Shown: positions 18,243-26,267 of the stretch, one piece after another
How positions within the stretch are numbered: position 1 is the stretch's first letter
Layout: every line of letters begins with the position of its first letter
From: Sporobacter sp963677825
GTDB lineage: Bacteria > Bacillota > Clostridia > Oscillospirales > Oscillospiraceae
NCBI GenBank assembly: GCA_963677825.2
Contig: CAXXEF010000001.1
Span: 1,612,001 to 1,676,000, forward strand
Length of the DNA: 64,000 bases
Direction of reading: 5' to 3'
Notes under the pieces: model-generated
Told to the model about the DNA's origin: nothing
Seen by the model: only the letters and a program-made list of their open reading frames with translations
Databases searched by the model: none
Position numbers and translations under genes: made by a program

Positions 18243-18818
18243 TTACTGCGAGGCTCCTGTAAGGAGTCTCGCCTTTTTTTCCGTGACGACACACCGGACC
18301 GGTACGTCGTGCGATTCATGCGGCAGCGCCGGGCGCAGCAGCTTTTCACGCGCCAGACCCGCCGTAAATGCCGACAACCCGGATAAAAACCGATCGTAGT
18401 AGCCGCCGCCCCAGCCCAGCCGAAAGCCCTCGTCGTCGTAGGCTAGCGCGGGCACGATGATAAAGTCCAACGCCGATGGCAGGATAACCTGCTCCGAGTT
18501 GAGCGGCTCGAGCAGATCAAATCCCGCCGGACATAACTCGTCCCGGCAGCCGATCGCGCGCGCCTCCATGACGCCGCATTTAGCGCACACCGGCAAGGCG
18601 ACCGTCTTTCCCTGCGCCAGTGCATGGTCAATGATGGCGGACGTATCAATCTCGCGTTTGACGCTGCAGTAAGCAAAAATCGTCGTTGCGCGCTGGTATT
18701 CCGGCAGCGCAATCAGGTTTTCAAAGATGCCGGCGTTGCTGTCGGCGATGTACGCATCCGTCAGGTTTCCGATTTCTTCAAGCAGTTCTTCACGCAGCTT
18801 CTTTTTCAGTTCATTCAT
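18243..18818 (-). CDS. 5-formyltetrahydrofolate cyclo-ligase
   Basis: 191 residues; converts 5-formyl-THF to 5,10-methenyl-THF with ATP. The signature GFRLGWGGGYYDRFL (nucleotide and folate site) and the N-terminal KKKLREELL helix with basic residues are present. The ATG overlaps the tmk stop (ATGA), so it is coupled to tmk. Confidence 0.93.
   Translation of the reverse strand: MNELKKKLREELLEEIGNLTDAYIADSNAGIFENLIALPEYQRATTIFAYCSVKREIDTSAIIDHALAQGKTVALPVCAKCGVMEARAIGCRDELCPAGFDLLEPLNSEQVILPSALDFIIVPALAYDDEGFRLGWGGGYYDRFLSGLSAFTAGLAREKLLRPALPHESHDVPVRCVVTEKKARLLTGASQ
18248..18280 (+). terminator. Terminator of the miniprotein gene, lying inside the cyclo-ligase 3' end
   Basis: GCGAGGCTCC / GGAGTCTCGC hairpin followed by CTTTTTTT on the + strand. 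It overlaps the last codons of the minus-strand gene that ends at 18243. Confidence 0.7.
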
Positions 18819-19489
18819 AAAGGCTTATTCTCCGATGCTTGGATAATAGCGGCGATTTCGTCGGCAATCGCCTGCTCGCTGCGCGGCGTGTCGCCGTCGA
18901 AGCATTTGACGCGATGCCACCCGTAAAAGCCGGCGGCCTGCTCGCCGCATTCGGCGCATTGTATGAGATAGTCGAGATCGCGCTCATGGATATCGCCCGC
19001 GGCACCTGTTTCAGCCGCGCGTTTGGCGATACGCTCGGCGGCCCGCTCGGCGGAGATGTCCATATAAAAGACGATGTCGGGCGCCGGAAGTTCCATCAGC
19101 CCGAATTCAAAGTCGTACAGCCACTTGAAAAATGCGTCGCGCTCGCCGCGCGGCAGTTTGGCGCCCTGATGGATCGCGTTGCTTGTTGTGTACCGGTCGG
19201 TGAGGACCATCGCCCCCGCCGTATACGCATCGCGCCACTCCTCGGCAAAAGACGCAAAGCGGTCGACGGCAAAAAAGGTCGATGCGGCGTAGGCGTTAAC
19301 GTCGCCAGGCTTATCACCAAAGTCGCCGCCGAGATACATCTTGATCAGCGCTGACGACGGCTTGCCGTAGCGCGGGAAAGTCAGCGGTAAAAACGGCACG
19401 CCGCTTTGTGCCAGACGCTGGCATAGGCGATTATACTGCGTCGACTTGCCGCTGCCGTCGATGCCCTCAATCACGATCAATCTGCCCAT
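18815..19489 (-). CDS. tmk: Thymidylate kinase
   Basis: Phosphorylates dTMP to dTDP. 224 residues from the ATG at 19489, which shares one base with the previous stop (TAATG). The P-loop is GIDGSGKST at residues 9-17, and the DRY motif lies in LTDRYTTSNAIHQGAK. The sequence after the P-loop (LTFPRYGKPSSALIKMYLGGDFG) is of the clostridial Tmk subtype. It lies between the glycosyltransferase gene and the cyclo-ligase gene. Confidence 0.94.
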   Translation of the reverse strand: MGRLIVIEGIDGSGKSTQYNRLCQRLAQSGVPFLPLTFPRYGKPSSALIKMYLGGDFGDKPGDVNAYAASTFFAVDRFASFAEEWRDAYTAGAMVLTDRYTTSNAIHQGAKLPRGERDAFFKWLYDFEFGLMELPAPDIVFYMDISAERAAERIAKRAAETGAAGDIHERDLDYLIQCAECGEQAAGFYGWHRVKCFDGDTPRSEQAIADEIAAIIQASENKPL

Positions 19490-20256
19490 TACTGCCTCCT
19501 CAGACGCTGTACAAATACCGCCAGCATAAACAGCGGCAGCTTCATCATCCGGCCGATGCGCCGCGGCTGTTTGACGAGCCGGTACAGCCACTCCAGATTC
19601 AGCCGACGCCACGACTCCGGCGCGCGCTCAGCCGTGCCGGCAAATACGTCCAGCGAGCCGCCAAGCCCGGCCATCAGGCCGACGTCCAGGCTGTCCGCGT
19701 TTTGCGCCATCCAGATCTCCTGCTTCGGCGCGCCGAGGCAGACCATCAAAAAGTCGGGTTTTGCGGCGTTGATGCGCTCGATAACAATCGAATCGTCGCC
19801 GACATACCCGTCAGCCGTACCGGCAATGACGAGTCCGGGATATTTTGCCGCCATCGCCGCCGCCGCCACATCTGCGACACCGGGCTTTGCGCCGTACATA
19901 AAGACGCTCTTCCCGTCTGCCGCCAGACGTGCAAAAAGCTGCTCGGCAAACTCGATACCGGGTATTCTTTCACGCAGCGGCCGTCCGAGCGTCTTCGCGC
20001 CGTAAATGACGCCAATCCCGTCCGGCAGGACAAGCGAAGCCTCTCGGAGGCTTTGTTTAAGCCCGTCGTTTTTACGGCTGAGCCAGACGATTTCTGGATT
20101 GGGTGTAACAACGTATTGCCCACGACCATCCGATATAAGCGTCATCGCCTGCTCGACGGCTTCTCCTGCCGTAATATTGTCAAAGCCGACACCCAGCACC
20201 TGTGTTCTCATCTGCTTTGCTGCACCCGGCCTTTCATTGTTAACTGTCTGTTGCAT
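19489..20256 (-). CDS. WecG/TagA/CpsF-family glycosyltransferase
   Basis: Up to 255 residues; GT26-family enzymes transfer ManNAc or related sugars onto lipid-linked acceptors for teichoic acid or exopolysaccharide. Recognised by VLGVGFDNITAGEAV, TPNPEIVWLSRK, LPDGIGVIYGAKTLG, PDFLMVCLGAPKQEIW and the C-terminal RAPESWRRLNLEWLYRL. Start uncertain: the ATG at 20256 gives the longest form, while MRTQVLGVG at 20211 matches the usual N-terminus. No other wall-polymer genes lie nearby. Confidence 0.9.
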   Translation of the reverse strand: MQQTVNNERPGAAKQMRTQVLGVGFDNITAGEAVEQAMTLISDGRGQYVVTPNPEIVWLSRKNDGLKQSLREASLVLPDGIGVIYGAKTLGRPLRERIPGIEFAEQLFARLAADGKSVFMYGAKPGVADVAAAAMAAKYPGLVIAGTADGYVGDDSIVIERINAAKPDFLMVCLGAPKQEIWMAQNADSLDVGLMAGLGGSLDVFAGTAERAPESWRRLNLEWLYRLVKQPRRIGRMMKLPLFMLAVFVQRLRRQ

Positions 20257-20352
20257 ACCGCGTTATTTTATCATACGGCAATAACGCTTGTCCAGAAAAC
20301 AAACACGATACAAACCGACACACTTTGCCGTATCCGCGCGTCATCACGGCGT

Positions 20353-20381
20353 TTGACAGCGCGAATAACGTATGGTATTTT
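20353..20381 (+). promoter_or_regulatory. Promoter of the methyltransferase gene
   Basis: TTGACA at 20353-20358, a 17-base spacer and TATTTT at 20376-20381. The start codon is at 20419. Confidence 0.55.
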
Positions 20382-20418
20382 TTTGTTTAATAGCACAGAC
20401 TATGGATTGGAGCGCATC

Positions 20419-21156
20419 ATGCCTATTTGGAAAGACACCGCATTCATCCAGCGCTTTCTTACAGAAACGCCGTACCCCGCCGATGCCGACCAGCTGAGCA
20501 CCATGCTGCACCTGCTTCGGCACAATCCGCGTCCCGTTGAGCCAAAGCCGATCGAAACATTTATCGATCTCGGCGGCGGTGACGGCATCCTAACGCAACT
20601 GCTACTCGACGAATACCCGGGCGCCGTCGGTATTATGACCGATTTTTCGCCGCCAATGCTTGACGCTGCGCGCACGCGCCTAGCGCCATACGGCGAGCGC
20701 GAACGCCTCGTTGAGGCCGACTTGTCCTCGCCCGACTGGCAGCAGGCCGTATTTCCGGACGGGATTGGCGCTGTCGACGCGATTGTTTCGCGCTACTGTA
20801 TCCACCATCTGACGCACGAGCGTAAACGCGCGTTGTATGCCGAGATTTTCAGCCGATTGCGCAGCGGCGGCATCTTCATCAACATCGAACACGTCGCCTC
20901 CGACTCCGCCTGGGGCGAAGCCCTCCAAAACGAGATGTATATCGAGCACTTGATAGCGCACGAACTCGAGTCAGCGGCGCCGCGCACACCGGCCGAGGTC
21001 CGTCAGGCGTATCTGACGCGGCCGGATCAATATGACAACAAGCTGTTGTCGGTGCAGACACAGTGTCAGTGGCTGCGCGAGCTTGGTTTTATAGATGTGG
21101 ACATCTACTTTAAAAGTCTCGAGCTGGCCGTTTTCGCCGGACGCAAGGACGAATAA
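20419..21156 (+). CDS. Class I SAM-dependent methyltransferase
   Basis: 245 residues starting at the ATG that follows TTGGAG; a longer upstream extension of the frame runs antisense through other genes. The Rossmann methyltransferase motif I is FIDLGGGDGILTQLL, with an acidic residue in GIMTDFSPPML and the later motif VDAIVSRYCIHHLTHERK. The closing half (LREL GFIDVDIYFKSLELAVFAGRK, with the Trp before it) is typical of ubiE/Coq5-like small-molecule methyltransferases. Substrate unknown. It is monocistronic, convergent with the MoaF-like gene. Confidence 0.88.
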   Translation: MPIWKDTAFIQRFLTETPYPADADQLSTMLHLLRHNPRPVEPKPIETFIDLGGGDGILTQLLLDEYPGAVGIMTDFSPPMLDAARTRLAPYGERERLVEADLSSPDWQQAVFPDGIGAVDAIVSRYCIHHLTHERKRALYAEIFSRLRSGGIFINIEHVASDSAWGEALQNEMYIEHLIAHELESAAPRTPAEVRQAYLTRPDQYDNKLLSVQTQCQWLRELGFIDVDIYFKSLELAVFAGRKDE

Positions 21157-21162
21157 AAAAGC

Positions 21163-21188
21163 GCCCCGCCACTTTTGTGGCGGGGCTT
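21163..21188. terminator. Bidirectional terminator (GCCCCGC family)
   Basis: Perfect GCCCCGCCAC-TTTT-GTGGCGGGGC hairpin. The - strand side carries TTTTTT, so it mainly serves the MoaF-like gene; it also lies just past the methyltransferase stop. Confidence 0.85.
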
Positions 21189-21206
21189 AAAACGCAATCT
21201 ATCCCT

Positions 21207-22106
21207 CTATGTCAGGTAGGGGTTCGGGTCCGTAAAAAAATGCTCGTCGATCTCCACGGGCGCGCCATACTTGCCGATCATGACGAATATCTCACGTTCC
21301 TCCCCATCCGCCGTCGAGGTACCGAAGCCGCGGCCGACGCTGTACAAATGGTTCCAGTTATCCAGAAAGCACAGCGTATCGCTGCGGAACATGAATTTGT
21401 CGCCGAGGATCTTTTCGAGATTCTGCTCGGTCGCGTTGACAAGATAGACACCGTCCTTAATCCGGACGTACTGCGTCGGCTCGTCCGCGCTTGGCATTTG
21501 CTTCATCATTTCACGGAACATCTTGGTCGCGTCCGTCGTGGCCGGCGCGGCGGACATGTCCTTGGGATAGCCAATGCGGTACCAGTTGGCACTGTAATAA
21601 ACGTGGATGGTCGACAGCTCGTGTCCGTACGTCCACTTGACGGCAGTGCCCACGACATCCTCTGTAAAGCCATGACGGCGGCGGTCGGTATGTTCCTTAC
21701 CGTCCTCTTTAATGTACCCGAACGTATAATGGCTATCGATCAGGTACGGCCAGTACGGGTTTTCTCCGAGCGGACAGCGCAGCAGCGTTACGAGCTGCTG
21801 CTCAAGGTCGACGACCCACGTATGGTTTTCACGCGGTACCACGCCGGACAGGCAGTATGTAACGAGATAAATGAGATCATCGCTCTTGCGGCATTCGTAC
21901 GTGTCGGACTTAAGCGTTATTCCGCCCTTGATGCCCCACTCGACCGTTTCGCCGTCCACGAAATTCAGGACGGCGTCGCCGGTATCCTCGCCGGTATCCA
22001 TGACAAGCTCAAAGCGTCGTCCGCTCAGCTCGAAGCATTTGGGCGGGCTGTATTGCCCGATCGACAGCGCGGCGGCGCTGGGGCCAAATTTTTCAGCAAG
22101 ATTCAT
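21207..22106 (-). CDS. MoaF-like lipocalin-fold protein
   Basis: 299 residues from an ATG preceded by GGAGG. There is no signal peptide and no membrane span. It is rich in short beta strands with two similar halves: FELVMDTGEDTGDAVLNFVDGETVEW near the N-terminus (quoted in parts: FELVMDTGE, LNFVDGETVEW) and IKDGVYLVNATEQN...LCFLDNWNHLYSVGRGFG near the C-terminus. This fits the MoaF N- and C-terminal domain family, whose function is unsettled despite the molybdenum-cofactor name. It lies 140 bases downstream of the OYE-type reductase gene on the same strand but beyond a terminator. Family assignment is moderate; no molybdenum genes are nearby. Confidence 0.55.
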   Translation of the reverse strand: MNLAEKFGPSAAALSIGQYSPPKCFELSGRRFELVMDTGEDTGDAVLNFVDGETVEWGIKGGITLKSDTYECRKSDDLIYLVTYCLSGVVPRENHTWVVDLEQQLVTLLRCPLGENPYWPYLIDSHYTFGYIKEDGKEHTDRRRHGFTEDVVGTAVKWTYGHELSTIHVYYSANWYRIGYPKDMSAAPATTDATKMFREMMKQMPSADEPTQYVRIKDGVYLVNATEQNLEKILGDKFMFRSDTLCFLDNWNHLYSVGRGFGTSTADGEEREIFVMIGKYGAPVEIDEHFFTDPNPYLT

Positions 22107-22203
22107 TAGCTATTCCTCCCATATTTACTTTTTCTTGTGCAAAGTATATAGCAGCGCACCTGCCGCCGTCAATCTCGTTTTACGCGCACCAAAGCCAAAA
22201 TAC

Positions 22204-22237
22204 AAAAGCCCCGCTTCTTGTAAAGCGGGGCTTTTTT
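22204..22237 (-). terminator. Terminator after the first OYE-type reductase gene
   Basis: AAAAGCCCCGCTT / AAGCGGGGCTTTTTT hairpin between the OYE stop and the MoaF-like start. Confidence 0.8.
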
Positions 22238-22246
22238 CTGATTTGA

Positions 22247-24208
22247 TTAATAAACGCCGATATCCCGCGCGATCGTATACGCGGCGCTCGTGGCGCTCAT
22301 GATGTTCTTCGGTACGACGCAGTCGCCGATCTTATGAAATTCCGGCGCGCACGCGCTAAGCGCGTCGGCTTCATCCGTCAGCGGGCTTTGGCCAACGGCG
22401 TAGACGACCGTGTCGGCTTCAAGAAGCTGCTTGCCTTCCGGTCCTTCCGTCATCACACCTTTTTCAGAAATCTCGACGGCTTTTGTGTTCAAGTGGATAC
22501 CGATACTGTACTTTTTAATCTGCACTTCCAGCCCGATCATATGCAGGAAGTTGCCGCCGTCGTTGAGCTCGGGCATCATTTCAATGATGTCCACCTGCCG
22601 CCCGAGCTGCGCGAGGTGTATACCCAGCTCGATCCCGACAAGCCCGCCGCCGAGGATCGCCACGCGCTGACCGGCTTTCTCGGGATTATAATAAACTGCT
22701 TCCGCGCTGAGCACGTTATTGCCGTCGATGCCGGGCACCGGCGGCTTGACCGGCCGCGCGCCGAGCGCGGCGATGATAACATCGGGCGCGATGGCTTCGG
22801 CAAATGCCGGCGTTACGGGCGTATTGAGCCGGATGTCGACGGCCGCCTTGCCGAGCGCGCGAACCTGCCCTTCGATATAATCGTCAAGCTTTTTCTTAAA
22901 CGATACGTTCTCCTCACAGCGCAGCGTGCCGCCGAGGCGATCCGTCTTCTCGCACAGGATGACGTGATGCCCCCGGTCGGCGGCCGTCAGCGCCGCCTGC
23001 ATACCGCCGATACCGCCGCCGGCGATGAGCACGGTCTTTTTATCGCGGACGGGCAGCGCGTAACGGCATTCAAGCTCGCGGCTCGTCTCCGGATTGATCG
23101 CGCAGTAAAAATGCCCTTGCGCAATCAGCGTTGAGAAGCAGGCCAGGCACCGCAGGCATTTTTTGATTTCGTCCGTGCGACCTGTCCGTGCCTTGTTCGG
23201 CAGATCCGGCTCCGCAATCAGTCCGCGGGCGATTTCGACGACGTCGGCGCGGCCGGAGGCGATGATCTCCTCCATCAGCTCCGGGTCGCTCAGCGCGCCG
23301 ACCGTCGCAACCGGCGCTTTGACATGCTTCTTAATCTCGGCGGCGTATTTTACGTTGACGCCGTCTTCCAAAAACATACTCGGGTGCGTCACCGTGAACA
23401 CCTCGCGCACCTCATGGCTGCCGGCAGACACGTGTATGAGATCCACATGCCCGTCGAGCATTTTGGCGATGGCGATGCCCTCGTCGAGCCCGTAACCGGC
23501 GGCGTGCGCTTCCGAGCCGGAGATGCGCATCTCTACGGGGAAGTTCCGGCCGCATTTTTGATGGATCGCGTCGGCGATCATAATGGCCAGGCGCGCCCGG
23601 TTTTCGACGCTGCCGCCCCATTTATCTGTACGTGTGTTCACAAACGGTGATAAAAACTGCGACAGCAGCCATCCGTGTCCGGCGTGGACGGTGACCATCC
23701 CAAAGCCGCACTGCTTGGCAAACAGCGCGCCGTTCGCGAACGCCTCAATCGTGTGCTCGATGATCTCTTCCGTCATCGGCAGGATGCGCCGTCCGTCCAG
23801 CTCACACTCGACCGGACCGTACGCGATGCCCTTTGACGCCGCGCCCTTGAAGGACAAGTTGCGGTTGGCGTACATACCCGCGTGCTGCAACTCCGCCGAT
23901 GCAACCGCGCCGCGTCGGATGATGCCGTTCGTCAGGCGGCACAGTGTCTGGTTGGCCAGCGGATCGTCCAGCACGATATGATGCGGCCCGCCGCGGCCGA
24001 TCTTGTCGTCGACAATGCACTCGCCGACCGTAACGGCCGCCGCACCGCCAATTGCTTTGCGCTCGTAGTACGCGGCCACGTCCGGCGTCGAGTACCCCTC
24101 TGGCGTCAGCGCTTGATGGCCCGTCGGCGAGGAGAAGATCCTGTTTTTAAAAGTCGTGCCGGCAATTTTTATCGGCTTGAATAAGTTCGGGTACTGAATA
24201 ATACTCAT
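22247..24208 (-). CDS. OYE-type NAD(P)H:flavin / 2-enoate reductase-like Fe-S flavoenzyme
   Basis: 653 residues. Domain order follows 2,4-dienoyl-CoA reductase, BaiCD and 2-enoate reductase: an N-terminal FMN TIM barrel (YPNLFKPIKIAGTTFKNRI onward), a [4Fe-4S] site Cys351-x2-Cys354-x2-Cys357-x11-Cys369, then FAD- and NAD(P)H-binding domains (VLIAGGGIGGMQAALTAADRG and RVAILGGGLVGIELGIHLA). The barrel motif reads VHAGHGWLLSQFLSPFVN, with Trp where dienoyl-CoA reductases have the catalytic Tyr. The ATG at 24208 is chosen because a consensus promoter at 24267-24296 excludes the longer form. Substrate unknown; probably reduction of an activated C=C bond. A paralogue lies at 37119-39050. Confidence 0.9.
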   Translation of the reverse strand: MSIIQYPNLFKPIKIAGTTFKNRIFSSPTGHQALTPEGYSTPDVAAYYERKAIGGAAAVTVGECIVDDKIGRGGPHHIVLDDPLANQTLCRLTNGIIRRGAVASAELQHAGMYANRNLSFKGAASKGIAYGPVECELDGRRILPMTEEIIEHTIEAFANGALFAKQCGFGMVTVHAGHGWLLSQFLSPFVNTRTDKWGGSVENRARLAIMIADAIHQKCGRNFPVEMRISGSEAHAAGYGLDEGIAIAKMLDGHVDLIHVSAGSHEVREVFTVTHPSMFLEDGVNVKYAAEIKKHVKAPVATVGALSDPELMEEIIASGRADVVEIARGLIAEPDLPNKARTGRTDEIKKCLRCLACFSTLIAQGHFYCAINPETSRELECRYALPVRDKKTVLIAGGGIGGMQAALTAADRGHHVILCEKTDRLGGTLRCEENVSFKKKLDDYIEGQVRALGKAAVDIRLNTPVTPAFAEAIAPDVIIAALGARPVKPPVPGIDGNNVLSAEAVYYNPEKAGQRVAILGGGLVGIELGIHLAQLGRQVDIIEMMPELNDGGNFLHMIGLEVQIKKYSIGIHLNTKAVEISEKGVMTEGPEGKQLLEADTVVYAVGQSPLTDEADALSACAPEFHKIGDCVVPKNIMSATSAAYTIARDIGVY

Positions 24209-24266
24209 ACGGTGTGTCGCGCGGATTGCCCGCGCTCTCCCTTCGCACAGTGTTGTCCTACTCTTA

Positions 24267-24296
24267 ATTATACGGAGCACCAGTAGTGCTTGTCAA
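24267..24296 (-). promoter_or_regulatory. Consensus promoter of the first OYE-type reductase gene
   Basis: Minus strand TTGACA (24296-24291) and TATAAT (24272-24267), 18-base spacer. Both boxes are perfect. Confidence 0.85.
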
Positions 24297-24314
24297 AAGA
24301 AGATATGCCGGAAT

Positions 24315-24343
24315 TTGTATGCTGTTTTCATACAAGCATACAA
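24315..24343. repeat. CATACAA direct and inverted repeats upstream of the OYE promoter
   Basis: TTGTATGC at 24315-24322 faces GCATACAA at 24336-24343; another CATACAA at 24329-24335 makes a tandem CATACAAGCATACAA. Centred roughly 70 bases upstream of the likely transcription start, a typical place for an activator site. Confidence 0.55.
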
Positions 24344-24363
24344 TACGCGATAGAGCCTGACGC

Positions 24364-24392
24364 AAAAAACCCGCCGTAAACGGCGGGTTTTT
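24364..24392 (-). terminator. Terminator after the glycyl-radical activase gene
   Basis: AAACCCGCCGT-AA-ACGGCGGGTTTTT hairpin with a T-run on both strands. Confidence 0.85.
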
Positions 24393-24453
24393 ACGTTTGG
24401 CTCTATCCGAGGTTAATTATACCGGACGTATAATCGTCTCATTTGGCTGCGCG

Positions 24454-25413
24454 CTAGTGGATGATGACGTTAATCCCGAGTGCCTCGAGCTGCTCTTTAC
24501 GCGCCTGCATCAGTTCATCGGACGGCGGCTTGGCCTCCAGAATCGGCTTGGTGTTTCCGAGCCTCTCCCACTTAACAGTCCCGAGATTATGATACGGCAG
24601 CAACTGCACGACCTCGACGGCGTCGCCAAGTTCTTTGATGTAGTTCCCGTACGCCTCAAAATCCTGGACGGAATCGTTGAACATCGGGATGACGGGGATG
24701 CGAATCTGGAACTTTCCACCGGCCGCCGCGATCTTTTTCCCGTTTTCTAAAATCAGCTCATTCGGCACGCCGACGGTCTGCTTGTGTTTCTGGCTGTCCA
24801 TCTGTTTCAGGTCGTACAGGAATAAATCTGTGTACGGCAGGATTTTTTCGAACCACTTCCAGTCGGCAAAGCCTGTCGTATCGACAGCGGTGTGGACGCC
24901 CTCTTCTTTGCAGGCCTTGAGGATCTCCAACAGAAATTCCGGTTGGCACAGGCACTCACCGCCCGACACGGTCACGCCGCCGCCGGATTTTTCAAAAAAC
25001 GGCTTGTCCCGTCGGACGCGCTGCATAATCTCCTCGAGCGTATAGTCCGTGCCACACATGTACAGCGCCTTCGACGTGCATACTTCCGCGCATTTACCGC
25101 AGTTGTCGCACTTCGAGCGGTCGACGGTCACCAGCGTGATCTCCTCGTCGCCGGTCGGTGCTTTTTTCTTTTTACCGGGTGTGATTGCGCCTTGCGGGCA
25201 AACATCCAGGCATTTACCGCATTTTTCGATGCCGACGCATTTGATCTCCATCCAGTTGAGCTCCGTCGGGAACGCCTGCGATTCGGGACTGTGGCACCAC
25301 GGGCAGCGTAACGGACAGCCTTTCATAAAGAGCGTCAAGCGGATACCTGGTCCGTCGTGAACGGAAAACCCTTGGATATCGTAAAATTTGCCGGTCAGAT
25401 TTGTCTTTTCCAT
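24454..25413 (-). CDS. Glycyl-radical enzyme activating protein (radical SAM) with ferredoxin insert
   Basis: 319 residues from the second ATG, which follows GGAG by 6 bases. The radical SAM triad is Cys33, Cys37, Cys40 in KGCPLRCPWCHSPE, preceded by the family signature FSVHDGPGIRLTLF. A two-cluster ferredoxin insert follows (CGKCLDVCPQGAI and CDNCGKCAEVCTSKAL), as in activases of benzylsuccinate synthase, choline trimethylamine-lyase and hydroxyphenylacetate decarboxylase rather than plain PflA. VSGGECLCQP is the SAM-binding GGE region. No glycyl-radical enzyme gene lies in this window, so its partner is encoded elsewhere. Confidence 0.92.
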   Translation of the reverse strand: MEKTNLTGKFYDIQGFSVHDGPGIRLTLFMKGCPLRCPWCHSPESQAFPTELNWMEIKCVGIEKCGKCLDVCPQGAITPGKKKKAPTGDEEITLVTVDRSKCDNCGKCAEVCTSKALYMCGTDYTLEEIMQRVRRDKPFFEKSGGGVTVSGGECLCQPEFLLEILKACKEEGVHTAVDTTGFADWKWFEKILPYTDLFLYDLKQMDSQKHKQTVGVPNELILENGKKIAAAGGKFQIRIPVIPMFNDSVQDFEAYGNYIKELGDAVEVVQLLPYHNLGTVKWERLGNTKPILEAKPPSDELMQARKEQLEALGINVIIH

Positions 25414-25457
25414 AGTCGTCTCCATTTGTTGTTCTGGCAGGTATTTGTCTACTCTCT

Positions 25458-25486
25458 ATTGTAGCGGAAAAGAGATACGTAGTAAA
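25458..25486 (-). promoter_or_regulatory. Promoter of the activase gene
   Basis: Minus strand TTTACT (25486-25481) and TACAAT (25463-25458), 17-base spacer. Confidence 0.5.
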
Positions 25487-25580
25487 GTACCTATTTTTGT
25501 CGGCCGCATTCTTCTCCTGAACGGCGCTTGACCGCCTCTCGCCGATCATGATAACCTATTCCAAAAAAGGAGATACAGCC

Positions 25581-26228
25581 ATGCCGTTTCATGTTGATGA
25601 CGCAGGCATCACGCTCGGCGATGTACGCGCTCGGATTGAAGCTACCGACCTTGTCCCGAGCCGCGCTGTCCTGATGGATGATCTGGACCGCCATTACGCG
25701 CAGTTAACGTCGGCTGGCATCCACACGCTCGCCGATTTTCGCCAAAATGTCAAGACGCCTAAAAAGATCGCCGCCCTGGCGGAAAAATCCGGCATCGCTG
25801 CTGACTATCTGACGCTCCTTCGCCGCGAGGTCGAGGGCTGGTTCCCGAAACCGGCACCGCTGTCCGGCTTTACGTGGTTTGAGCCGGGTAACCTCATCGC
25901 ACTGATTGACAAGGGCTTCAAAACGACCCGGCAGCTATATGACGCCGTTGAACAGCGCGGCCGCGCTTATGTTTTTAATGACGCGGACGTCGGCTTTGCC
26001 GATACGCTCCTCGCACAAGCCGACCTGACGCGCATCCAGTGGGTCAGCCCGCTGACGGCGCGACTACTCTTTGAGGCAGGTTATACGTCGCCCGCCGCCG
26101 TTGCCGCCGCCAACGCCGAGACGCTTTGCTCAAGGCTTGAGACGATCAACAACGAAAACACTTATTTTAAAGGTAAAATCGGCTTGCGCGACATACACCG
26201 ACTCGTCGCTGCCGCATCGTACGTATGA
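25581..26228 (+). CDS. DUF4332-like helix-hairpin-helix protein
   Basis: 215 residues; the ATG at 25581 has AAGGAG upstream, so a longer frame from 25548 is not needed. It shows repeated helical units resembling helix-hairpin-helix folds: YAQLTSAGIHTLADFRQNVKTPKKIAALAEKSGI, and near the end SPLTARLLFEAGYTSPAAVAAANAETL (key parts AGIHTLADF and AGYTSPAAVAAA). This pattern is seen in DUF4332-type proteins, whose function is unknown; related folds bind nucleic acid or proteins. It has no Cys-rich or membrane segment. It is transcribed opposite to the activase gene and convergent with tetR. Confidence 0.6.
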   Translation: MPFHVDDAGITLGDVRARIEATDLVPSRAVLMDDLDRHYAQLTSAGIHTLADFRQNVKTPKKIAALAEKSGIAADYLTLLRREVEGWFPKPAPLSGFTWFEPGNLIALIDKGFKTTRQLYDAVEQRGRAYVFNDADVGFADTLLAQADLTRIQWVSPLTARLLFEAGYTSPAAVAAANAETLCSRLETINNENTYFKGKIGLRDIHRLVAAASYV

Positions 26229-26234
26229 TATTGT

Positions 26235-26267
26235 AAAAGAGCCCCGCCGATTGGCGGGGCTCTTTTT
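26235..26267. terminator. Bidirectional terminator (GCCCCGC family)
   Basis: AAAAGAGCCCCGCC-GATT-GGCGGGGCTCTTTTT, between the convergent DUF4332-like and tetR genes. Confidence 0.9.
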
